DNA of 64,000 nucleotides, from positions 8,592,540-8,656,539 of the forward strand of contig NC_135569.1 in assembly GCF_964340395.1 (NCBI RefSeq), read 5' to 3'. Shown here in pieces: positions 1 through 11,100 of the stretch. Under the pieces are notes generated by a model that worked only from the letters and a program-made list of their open reading frames with translations, had not been told where the DNA came from and searched no databases. The translations under genes and the position numbers were made by a program. Each line of letters begins with the position of its first letter. Position 1 is the stretch's first letter. This stretch comes from Glandiceps talaboti. Taxonomy: Eukaryota > Hemichordata > Enteropneusta > Spengelidae.

Positions 1-232
1 CCATTGTAAGTTATCGACCAATCATGTGTACCCCATCCACCTGTACGAACTAGCAGGTTGCAACGTGGTAAAAGCAGTACATTCTTTTTATTTCAGTCGT
101 TCGAGTAGTTCTGCGGTCCTCTCACCTAATACATCCATGCCACAATCAATTGCAAGCGTGGTAAATGTGAGCAGTTCGTCGGCAGTTGTTCCATGCAGTT
201 ACTCTACTTTGAAGTTGAGAGTTTCGTGTAAT

Positions 233-1712
233 TAATTCCAATAACGGAACATACATGTACATGTACCTCCGTTTATCACCAAAGGAGAGTTACAGAAATA
301 CAACTGAGGCCAGAAAGCTGTTCAACGGGCAACATAACACATTGGGTAGGTAGGTCGATTTTTTTTTTTTTTTTTTTTTTTACAAAGGATGTAAAAACAA
401 ACCACATGTAATGATGGCAAAACATTTGAAGTTGAGTTTACATTGTACTTATTCATTCATTTTGATTTTATCTCTTGCAATTTGTCTGTATGGCAGATTT
501 CCATCAGCTCTAGTTAGGAACTGTGCACAATTTACGGTTAAACACATTTTGTAGCTCCTCTCAAAATATGTTAAGACCCGCTAAATGAAACTCCAGAATT
601 ATTTTAGCCACTCCTTCTGTCACCTACACTATAGAGGAGATATAAAATTATATATGGTGGCACAGGTACAATGATGCATTAAAAATAAGAGATAATCAAC
701 TACAATAACAGTCCAAATGATATTACTTGACAAAGGATGTGCATTTCACATGGATACTTGTAAGGAGATGTCTCATAATTAGCTCTGACCTATGAAGGGA
801 GGTACTTAGTCAGCCACCTTCCATCTTGTTTTGGAAGAAAGACAATTATTACCGTGATTGCTACTGATTGGAAGGATACATCCTCAAAAATGCAAACTTT
901 TTTGAAAATAAGACAATATAGGAGGCCATTTAGAGGCATAAAATATCAAACAAAAAACATAATTATAAAGTCTTACAAAGCTTGAGTGTGGTCTTAAAAT
1001 ACCAGAATTGAGAGACAATTATGACATGCAGTACATTTTATCTGGCTATGACAAAATGTATTTTGTTGTGGCAAAGCTGAAAGATATTTTGCAGATGTGG
1101 TAAATGACTTCTCCTGAACTTTAATAATTTGATTCCAAAAAAATCATTAATAAAGAAAGAGTAAAACATTTGAAGACTTTCAGACTATCAGACTTTTGAT
1201 GGCCCAATGACTGCCCTTCCCATGGTCATAAAATTTTGCTCATTTCGTTTAGTGAATATTGGATATGCAACAGTTTAATTTTATCTCAATTCATGCTTGT
1301 ATGCATCATCACAGCCAAGTAAATCACTGATAGTACATAATTTGGAATTGACTCAAATGTATATTGTTACATGTACTATTCAGAAAATATAAAGAAATTC
1401 CCTTAATTTTGAAACAAAGTGTGCATTTCACTGACATGCAAAGCCAGTATGAGGATATTTTGCCCATCACCAAAAAAAAAAATTGAAATGCCAAAAATAT
1501 GGGTAGGTAGGGTTTTTTTTTTCTGGCCTGAAGGAATAAAGGAGGTCATGTGAGCCAAAAACACAAAACATCTGAGAAATAAATATATATAAAGACTAAA
1601 ATGCAAAACAAGAAAATTAAATACTGTCCAAAGCTGATCCTGAAACAATCTATTATGAATTTTGCAGTCATCACCATAATAGTTTTATATATACTTGACA
1701 TTATTACAATTT
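233..1712. repeat. Interspersed repeat interrupted by about 1.2 kb
   Basis: The ends of this stretch (CCAATAACGGAACATACATG at about 238 and AGGAGGTCATGTGAGCCAAA at about 1540 to about 1712) are joined without interruption in the copy at 18125-18375. The sequence between shows no gene. Confidence 0.45.
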
Positions 1713-1894
1713 TATCTGAGAACAGGTTCAAGTTTTCTTGAACAAAGACGACCACTTACCATTTTATATTTCTGAGGCAAGTGTGTTAATACGGGTAAGC
1801 GTGGAGTATGACTGCAGCGTCAGATTTTTATCTGAATGAGTTTACTTCACCAACCCTAGTTGTTCATTCAGTGTATACCTGTCTACAATTCAAG

Positions 1895-2200
1895 TTACTG
1901 ATCCCTCAGTCTTGATACAATCACACAGAAACTACTAAGAAACTGGACATGCTACACTTTAAGATAGCAAGATTGAATGAATACAGTTTCTTGCCACATT
2001 TTGTTAAAATGAAATAAACTTGTGTGCCACAGTGAAGACATCAAAACATTGGCACCACATGTCTGTGTTTAGTTGCAGTATGTTTAAATGGTTTATTTCA
2101 TTTAGACAAAATATATCAAGAAATTGCAATATTCCTATAGAATATGCAGTTTCTTATTGGTTTCTACATCATTGTGTCAAACAGAGCCAGTGAACGGTTA
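1895..2200. mobile_element. MITE with long inverted ends (GTTACC family), copy 1
   Basis: Interior CTACACTTTAAGATAGCAAG and right end AGCCAGTGAACGGTTA match the copy at 51554-51876. The left end is worn. Confidence 0.6.
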
Positions 2201-2840
2201 CTTATTTACAATGGGCTGTAATAAAAAGCTAGACTATTTTGGAGCCTAGTACATCTGCAAGATAAACTATAATACATGATTGTCATCATAATTTCAAGTC
2301 ATTTGTATAATTTCAGTAGAATATATCTCCCATGTGTCATTATGTGTGAGAAAATATATACACTATTTGAATGTGTTACAAGCACTGGTTTCCATGGAAA
2401 CAATTTCTAATCAAGTGCCGTCAGAATAAAACCTCAATTTCCCAAAATATAAAATTCTTCACTACTATTATAGACATTTGTATCACCATGGTTTTTGTAC
2501 ATTACATTTTTTCACATCCATAATTCAGAAATGTTTAGAAAATATTCAGCCACACAAGCTTCAACTGTTTTAGTGTGTTTTCGCTTTTTTGAATTTTTTT
2601 TTTTTTTACTGTTTTTGGTATTTTTAGAGTTACATGGTGAATTACGTTATTGTACATACATACAAAATACTTTTGTAATTGACCATTCTTAAAAAGCAAG
2701 GAATCAAAATTGTGTGGTGGACAGAAACTAATTGAAGATATTATGTCCGTTGCATGTATTGTTAACAATTTATAATCAGATGTTACTGTTTGATTTCCAA
2801 TCAGTTAGACCTCTGTGAGAGATTTACATGAAAGCTGCAT

Positions 2841-3104
2841 AAGTTGTAACAAGCTATTGAATCGATGTTGGTTTAATTAGAGTCTAAGTAGGGAGACGTC
2901 TCTGAAAACTAGTTTATTTGGAGTTCCATGAACTTGCCGTGCTGTTGTGGGACTTCCAATGTTTACAATATGTTGATCACAGGGTGATTACGATCACACA
3001 ACAGAGGAACCACTATCACCCACTTGTGTAATCTACCACATTGAAGAATAATAGATTTAGTTTACATCTATCTTAGTAAACTGAAGGCTCAATTACCAGT
3101 GTTG
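2841..3104. mobile_element. TA-flanked MITE, left-truncated copy
   Basis: The interior (AGTAGGGAGACGTC, GACTTCCAATGTTTACAATA, CACAGGGTGATTAC) and right end (GAAGGCTCAATTACCAGTG) match the family at 21027. The left inverted end is missing. Confidence 0.6.
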
Positions 3105-3508
3105 TACATGTATATCTAACAAAACATCTTCAGGAAAAGTTCCAGTTTCATCTAGTGCAGCTTTAAATTTATGGTGTTAGTACTCCTTCAAGTCAGTAAA
3201 GTAATAATTCAATGTACTCTACATTCAGTTTGAAAGAATTAAACAATTCCTACCTTTACTTTTGAAATTAGTACTCCTTGTAATTTATCATTTAGAAGAG
3301 AAAATAAATGGTCACAGACCAAACTTGTCAGATACTGCAGATCTGACACCTTAGCTACCCTGTCTATTTATATATATATACCAATTCATGCATTAAAATA
3401 TGGTTCATAGCCCATCATGCTTTGCAACAACATGGTACCTGGTAGTCTCGCTATCCCTCCACAACATGTCATTATACAAAGCAATTACACTTTGTTATGC
3501 CTCCCCCA

Positions 3509-3510
<2 letters not shown>

Positions 3511-3558
<48 letters not shown>
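3511..3558. repeat. CT microsatellite
   Basis: Uninterrupted CT dinucleotides, about 24 units. Confidence 0.95.
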
Positions 3559-3560
<2 letters not shown>

Positions 3561-4489
3561 GCATCACCGCAAGTCATACACAAACTAATAGATGTTATTA
3601 AAGGTGAATCATTTCAGACCAGATAGGCTGTAGAGAGACGGGTTATACACGTTGGAACCAAGACTAGTTACTTTGCAAATTTGCTCAGTTTACCTCAAAT
3701 CTGAAATCTGAAACCAAGTCATGTGACACTACAATATTTTACCCACAACGCTCTGATTTGTACTGTTGGACATCCATCTCCTTGAAGTCAGACAAATCTC
3801 ACCTGTGTACAGGATTTTGTAAGAATATTTTTGCCATTTTCAAAATGTAGAATTAACACTGGTGAGTTTCTGAATATATATTTTCATTGGTTCTGGTATC
3901 AATGATTTATTGTAGGAGTAGCAATTTTAGAAATTTGTCTACAGATTTTCTTGAAAGACATGCAGAATATTTTCTACAAAACTAAGGAAAATATATGCAC
4001 TTGTTATGACTTTGCCAAAGATATAGATTTATTTGAATAGGTATGACAAAAGAAATTTACATACTAAAACTCATCATACACACTGTCTACCCAAGTTATT
4101 GATACTTTGACATTGAAAAGTGTTTTATTCACAGTACATGTTTCATTTAGTTGTTAGCACATTTTATGCAAAATTTAGAACTTTATTTTTGATTCCCTAA
4201 ACGTTGACAAATGTGGGTTACTGAAGAAGTTATACAATAAGGAATTTCCGAGCATACCAGTCAGAGAGAGTTGTGGGTAAGATATTGTACAGTGCATGAG
4301 GACAAAGTAATGCCATAGGTGCGTGCATACTACAGTCAAAACAACATAACATGCAAGTTCTTTGCACAAGTGATCTGATAATACCCATCATGGCTACCAC
4401 AAGCCACTTATAAAGTACATGTATATCAATGTATAACAATCTACAATAACATATTCATAATATATCTCTCTGTCTTGCCATCCTTTCAG

Positions 4490-4599
4490 CCGTTTGAGTC
4501 TTACCTTTCCAAGGAGGATGTGTCTGCTGGATTAAAGAGAGGAGAGCTAATCCAGGGAGCTATACGGATTAATCCCAAGAATTATGAAGATCCAGTACG
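4490..4599 (+). pseudogene. Orphan DIS3L2 first cold-shock exon, inverted relative to the main gene
   Basis: After a good acceptor (ATCCTTTCAG ending at 4489) the plus strand reads [20 protein letters not shown] and continues [15 protein letters not shown], matching the start of the first cold-shock domain of DIS3L2 (human FETYMSKEDVSEGLKRGTL, recalled). A donor may be at 4595 (GTACGG) or 4600 (GTATTT). The frame has no stop in the exon. The rest of that domain (the stretch like PSPDG...RNRALNGD) was not found on the plus strand down to 8 kb, where VEPH1 begins on the other strand. The main DIS3L2 gene, on the minus strand at 52.7-63.2 kb, lacks this part because it runs off the window. This copy is therefore most likely a duplicated or displaced exon. 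An assembly inversion is the other explanation. Homology is firm; status is uncertain. Confidence 0.65.
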
Positions 4600-5627
4600 G
4601 TATTTACAATTTATATTGAAATTATACACACATACACATACAGTGTTGCAGCCAGAGAGGTTTTTTTGGACCTGACCCATTATAGATGACCTACACTAAA
4701 ATTGTATGCAAATATGTTTAGCAACATTACCATGCCTATTATAGCAACAACCAAATGATCATGCATATTGCATAGATAACAACAGGGTTGGATAGACAAC
4801 TGCATAATATTTCAGCAAATATCTAGTATGGATCAGCATATGGGTAAATATTTTTTTTAAAGTGTACAGTTGTGCTACAATGGCACTGTTTCTTTTTTTT
4901 TTATAATGTCCCCGAAAAATGAAAGTCTCGGGACACTATGTCCCACTCTTTCAAAAGGCTGGCTGCAACACTGACTTTTGGGCAAGATTTGATCACTCTT
5001 ACTCAGGGAATGAAAAAAATAACCACAGCTTGAATACCTCAGTTTAATGTAATGAGCTGTACTTCTCTCTTTATTTTTTGAAATCTAAAGTACTGAATGG
5101 GGAGAATACAGCAATGCTGCAATCAAGATTACAAAAATAAAACCCACAAAAAAGAACTACTATATACATGAATATAACCAAATTTTCACACTAAATCAAT
5201 AACATAGACTTCAAAATTACCCAAATTTTGCACAGTTTCTCTTATCATTGCAACATATACATAGAATTCTTGGTTCAGTGGAAATTAAAATTAAAATAGT
5301 ATTGGAATGTTAAAGGCAATATATATAGGAATTTAAACTAGAGATTCCTCGGAAAACTAAAATCATTTTATACATATAGATACTGGTAAATATTAAAGTC
5401 AAAAAATTAAATATACAACAACAGATTATCATGTGTAAAAGTAATCTACATAGTTCAGGGGTGAAAGGTCACGATGGTGTTATCTGATTTGATTGGACCA
5501 ATAAGTGAGTTAGTGTCACATCTGTCCTTTGACAAGGTTCAAAGGTCACTAAGAGAATCAAATCTGTCATAAGGTAACTGATCAGGTTAAAGGTCACAAT
5601 GGTGTCATCTGATCATTTCCAACCAAT

Positions 5628-5710
5628 CACAGGGAGCCCAGGAATTTTATATACTCATCCATACAAACTACACTCTCTTTGGTTGTAACACGGTTCCTGG
5701 ACTCCCTGTG
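5628..5710. repeat. Short inverted repeat (17 bp arms)
   Basis: CACAGGGAGCCCAGGAA at 5628-5644 and its inverse, with one mismatch, at 5694-5710. It lies next to the MITE starting at 5729. Confidence 0.45.
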
Positions 5711-5728
5711 CTAACAATAAACCAATAA

Positions 5729-6008
5729 GGGGGTGAGATCAATATTTCAATGTAGGATAAAAGACTAAATTCTTTTTACTTTGGGGGTGGTGGGTTTGAG
5801 CCATTTTAGTTCTCATCCTACTTTCAATGGATTTTTTGTACCCCTAAATAGAAATATTTCTTTAAAAATATCAAATTGAGAAATGGAAGAATTTTCGCTA
5901 CAATACAGTGTCAACAAAAGAACTAGTTTAGTTTTTTCCTCACTACGTACTGGCTAAATACTTAACTGATATTGATTGTGCAATTTTCGGAATTATTGAT
6001 CTCACCCC
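5729..6008. mobile_element. Harbinger-like MITE, copy 1
   Basis: Inverted ends GGGGGTGAGATCAATATTTC and TTATTGATCTCACCCC, with TAA on the left and TGA on the right. It shares its internal sequence with the copies at 7723, 10773 and 18537. Confidence 0.7.
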
Positions 6009-6768
6009 TGAGTATATGTCACATGACTATCAATAACCAATCATTATTGAGAACCCTTGGCAGCTAATCAAAACTTAATGCTAAGGTCATTTGCTACACA
6101 TCAAGTTTAAAATAATACTGTACTACAAGGAATTTGAGTTAAGTTTAGAGATGTTGATACAATATATATATGTATAGATATATTAATGAGTTGACTTTCA
6201 CTTTCAATATTCACACAATCAGCTAACCCTATTTCCTAACTTTTCTTTCTTCATTTAAGGTACTGCAGCAACAAACATACAGACCTCAAAGACTACCGAC
6301 TGTATGGAGGCATGATTTAAAAGGAACTGGTACTATGACTAGGATTTTGCACCTGATAATATGGGTAAACAATCAAATGGATTCTCTATTTAGTACAGTT
6401 TTTTGAGTTATGCATTGATTTTTAACTACAAATATGGCTGCTGTGACTATAATAGTCTCCCTTCGAAGGACTTAAAAAATAATGCATGTTATTTTTGTGC
6501 CAAGATGATAATTTTGAGTTATATTCTAAAAAACCATAGCTTGATTGGGGTACAAAATGATGTTCTTGTTCAGTTTTTACAAGACTTAGTTCAACCTTAC
6601 TTTAAGAAATAGATAAGAATGGCTGTCTTGTAAAAACTCTGCTTCATAATGTTTTATCATCGTGAATAATCATGGGGTCATAATTCCACTACTGTTCATC
6701 TCAGATCCTAAACACATTTAACTTGATTGCTGGTTGCCATTGACAACATGTTTACTAATTATTAAAGT

Positions 6769-6985
6769 GGCACAAGCTGACTTTATAAGCTTTATAAATT
6801 ACACTCACGTGAAAATATTTCAAACTATTCTAGCATAGTGTTAACATTGTTAATTACATGGTAGAAATTTCCTAAACATTATCACTTTAATACAAGGTTA
6901 TGCTTCAGGCAGCAGAATACTTTGAGTACCTTTTAAATATGGAATCAAAAATTACATCCCAAAACATATAAACTCAGCTTGTGCC
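6769..6985. mobile_element. Small foldback element with GGCACAAGCTGA ends
   Basis: Starts GGCACAAGCTGACTTTATA and ends with the inverse TATAAACTCAGCTTGTGCC. Single-ended relatives lie at 51319-51360 and 45293-45345. No clear target duplication. Confidence 0.6.
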
Positions 6986-7433
6986 CCACACATACCTTGT
7001 TGATGCTTCTGAAGCTGTGTCAACATCTAAAGTTAATTCCAGTGTCAGAGGCAGCCATTTTGGAAAAACAGTTAACAAGGCATTGGTCCATTTGTTGCTT
7101 GTACTATTTAAATGTATGCTAAAGTATACAACTCTAAAACAAGACGTTTCCATTTCAGATATGAACAATTGTGAAATTGAAATCCCTTGATTTTTTATAA
7201 AGGAGAAATCTTTACTATTTACAGATGGGAATTGCTTCTATAGTATTAAAACAATGCTAAAGTCTAAGAAGTGAGCATATGTATAGTAGATAATAAACTT
7301 CAGATGGATTCATGTGTTGTGTAAAATAGATTTTACCTACTTGTAATAAAATGTCAGTCTTTCAACTTATTACGCCTGGTCATTTCATAAGTTCTAAAGT
7401 GAAGGAGTTTGATGGAATGCGTTTTTCAAATCG

Positions 7434-7683
7434 CAACATATTGATACATTACAAAGTAGGTCTTTGTACAGAATTTAGTAGGGTCAGATCAAAGATGTGC
7501 TACACTTGTGTGCATCATAACTGATAAATTCAATTTAACAAATCACTTTACATCTTGCTATTTATTTGCAACAATGAATAAACTAGTATTCAACCTTGCC
7601 ACTGAGTAAGCAATGTTGCAACTCCTATCGCTAAATCTATATAAATGAATCAGGGCAAGTTTAGTAATGTATCAATATGTTGC
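7434..7683. repeat. Exact 20-bp inverted repeat spanning 250 bp
   Basis: GCAACATATTGATACATTAC at 7434-7453 is repeated in exact inverse at 7664-7683. It could be the ends of a small mobile element. It lies just left of a Harbinger-like MITE. Confidence 0.5.
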
Positions 7684-7722
7684 AGTACTTCATCGTTCAT
7701 ACTTCGATTGGAAGCACTGTAA

Positions 7723-7955
7723 GGGGCGAGATCAATAGTTCAACATAGGATAAAACACTAAACTCTTTTAGTTAAACCCCCCCCCCCCCTTCCTTCCACC
7801 TAAATTGGCCAAAATTGAAAATGTTTCAGGCACGACTATCAATTTCAAATCATTATGTAGTTAAGGAAAAATTGTTCTTTTGTTTAGTGCCATGCAGTTA
7901 CTCTAGCAAAAATTAGTTTAGCTTTTCATCCTACATTGAACTATATATCTCGCCC
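7723..7955. mobile_element. Harbinger-like MITE, copy 2
   Basis: Starts GGGGCGAGATCAATAGTTCA and ends ATATCTCGCCC, with TAA duplicated exactly on both sides. The TAA/TTA 3-bp duplication and the GGGG terminus fit PIF/Harbinger. It lies just downstream of the VEPH1 stop codon. Confidence 0.75.
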
Positions 7956-8130
7956 TAACATGGTTGGCCTGGTGTTGTATGATTAAAAGGCAGTTAAAAG
8001 TGTGTGTGTGTGTCGATATTTACTTTTTATAGTTTCACAATATACCTAAATTATATATTTTAAAAAGTATGGAGAATATAGGCAGCAAGAATATAAAACT
8101 CTGCATACACACCCCTCTGGAACGATTCTT

Positions 8131-11100
8131 CTATATTCCACTTTTACTTGCATGGTGTCTCATTGCTAATGTCAGACACTGTACCCACTGTTCTGCATTC
8201 TGTCCATCTTTTGGTTTCAACACATACGTCTTTTCATTGGTGAAGATCTCAAACGCCCGTGGAATGCTGCGGTCTCTCTTACGTAACGTCTTTACACTCT
8301 GAATCTTATTGAGATCAATCGGCATACCTGGTTTGCTCTGAAAAGTGAACATAAAAATAAACTTTTAACCGGTTTGTTTTTTTGCATGTATGAGAGTGTG
8401 TGTGCTTGTCTCATTACATCTGTATTCCAGCAAATTTACTTGTAAACGTACAAACAAATGTAGTTATGTTTCATGATACGGTAATCCAACCAGTTTGTTT
8501 TTGATTTCCTAAATCAAGCAGAAACATTCGTACACTTCAAAGATTACAGAATCATGCAATAAGAATATTTCTAAAAGTAGGTCCTTGTGACCACATCACG
8601 GATATGTCATCTACATGGTGGATGAATGTCAGACAACATATTTATCTGAATAAGATGGTTAACGGTAGCCTATACATCGATATCTGAGTACTAGCTTAGC
8701 ATCTATTGATTGTTGCAACTCTATGAGAAAGTAACAGTCTAACAGACTGATGATTTCCTTGAAACTAAGGCAGTAAACAACCAAATTTCTATAATTCAAA
8801 GGGACCGAGAACAAACTTTCATTTGCAAAGACTTAGGTTATTAAAGCTACAAAAGATTCAAAGCTGTAACTTTGATTTCCAAAGAAATTTGTTCTTAAGG
8901 CACCTTCTTCCTGAAGTATATCATGACTTTATGACTCAAGTCTTCAGGTGAAATTTGACTTTTTTAAAGCAAGATAACAAATTTATAGTTATAGCTATTG
9001 AGCCTTTAAAGATGCATAGTCTAGTCGCATTTGAAAATATGACTATGTGTTCTATGCTCTTTGCAGTGAAAGATACCGAATGTAGAATGCATTTCAGAAA
9101 TAAAAGTTTGCTGTTACTTTATTCATGAAAACTCCAACCCACTCTCAGATGAAATCAAGAAAAAAAATCTGGGCTCACCATGGAAATTTTTTAAATAGAT
9201 CTAGAGCTAAAAACAATCTTAAAATTAAACATTTTAGAATCCAACATGGCTGCCCAATACAGCAAATGTATTCAATGGGAAAATAAAATTTGTCGATTTC
9301 TTTGAAAATATGATGATGAACCATCAAATTTCTTTTATCATTTCAAAAGGACCAGGAACATGCTTCCATATGGCAGAAGTTTTGAGAGGTTGGAGTAATT
9401 TCATAATTTCATCTAATAAGGCACGTCCTGCTTTAATAGTGACAGAAGGCTGCATTTTTGAGTGATTTGAAAACTTGCCTAGGCATTTCAATACAGAGAA
9501 AGCATCTTAGCTTGCAGGAGAACTCATTCAAACCATCGAATTAGAATGTTAGACAGAAACTCGCCAGGCTAATTAAGCATAAGACAGAACTACAAAATTT
9601 CCGTACAAAAAGTAGAATTAATGACAAAAAGTTAATGTACAAGTATATATAGTCATACCTGTTCTATTTCGGCCTGCTTATTAGGCAATGAAAAAATGAA
9701 ATAGGAAATTGACATTTTAAAATATAGATTAGTTTCCATGGATATGAATCTATACCAATATGACATGCAATATCTTAAATAAAATATACTATATTTTTAC
9801 TTTGAAGGAATGAATATGAAATTGGAAAGGAAATTGCAGCTTTTATGACAAAATAAAGAAACTGTGTTCAGAGATATTGTTAGATTACTTGTATTGGTTT
9901 CCATCTTTGTTTCTACATATGCTACAATAGTGACAGACACTGTTGAAGTTACAGTGTACACTAACACTTTGGAGATAATATCATAACTAAACACCAGGGT
10001 GCACACACTTAGTAGTTGCCTTGTCTGAAAATACTAGTCCCATGTATTTTTGAATGATATTGCTACTACGATAATAAGTAATTCTACTTTGAACAAGTGC
10101 AAGGACTCATTTAAACACAAAATTGAGGAGCTTTTATCTCTGAAAAGACTTGGACTACTTCTTCTGTAAAGTTGTCTATTCATTCAGGAAAATGCATTGA
10201 CTGCTTGTCAGTATCCAACTGTGATAAGATTGTAAAATCTTCAAGTACTAGTAATTTACTGTACACTTCCACAAGTGCAGTAAACTTGGGGACTAACTTT
10301 GAAACCAATACTAGTAATTTATCAACATCTATTTAACATTTTCATTCTTTCTTTCTTTCTATCAAAAAAGCTGTATTTTTACAAGAATGAAAGATGAAGA
10401 GGACATGCAAGTACATTGCTTACAGCTGAATTTATGATATTTTTGTGTGTGCAGTATGGTTGTTCAAAGCAAATTTACAATATTGCCATGCAAGACAAGT
10501 AAATGAAAAGCTATATATTTCTTTACAGCAAGCAAGAATTTCACGCTTTTTAAATTTTAAACAACATTTTTTGACAAGTTGTAGGAAGTCAAATGATAGA
10601 ATGTTGTGGGTATTGTGGGTAAAACGGTTGACAACTGACAATAAAATGGTTGCTATGGAGACATGACAGAAGGATGTTGTTAGCAATTTGTAAGATCACA
10701 TTTGTCAAGAAACTATCTTTTTGGATAAATTTTAATTAAATCTTATAATATTCGTATTTCCTCCCAAAGTTAGGGGCGAGATCAATGGTTAAAATGTAGG
10801 ATAAAAAACTAAAAAATTTTACTTTGGGGTAAGGGTTTTGAACCATTTTGGTTCTCATCCTACAAAAACGATCTTACTTTAAATGGATCTGTTTTGTACC
10901 TTCGAATACGAATAAAAATACCGATATTTCTAAAAAATGTCGTCAAATTCAGAAATAGAAGAATTTCACTCTTAGTAAATGCATGACTCTAAAATGAAGT
11001 AAAGTGTCAACAAAAGAACTATTTTTTTTCCTCACTACATACTGACTTTGTATTCATAGCACTACACACTGATTTGAAATCGATTGTGTAGTCTGAAACA

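Larger units (their letters stand above)
1..4489. other. Gene-free left flank
   Basis: No intact gene was seen on either strand. The stretch holds the interrupted repeat (233-1712), two MITE copies (1895-2200, 2841-3104) and a CT tract. The intron-like sequence from about 3.6 to 4.49 kb leads into the orphan DIS3L2 exon. Confidence 0.6.
4600..8130. other. Gene-free stretch downstream of VEPH1
   Basis: No coding exon was recognised. It holds the Harbinger-like MITEs at 5729 and 7723, foldbacks at 5628, 6769 and 7434, and three AAAGGTCAC-type words between 5460 and 5600. The VEPH1 3' UTR must lie in its right part; a minus-strand AATAAA at about 7561 is a possible end. Confidence 0.5.

Noticed and set aside
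6259-6400. Plus-strand exon after the acceptor-like TTCATTTAAG as a continuation of the orphan DIS3L2 exon
   Set aside because: The translation (VLQQQTYRPQRLPTVWRHD) does not resemble the rest of the cold-shock domain.
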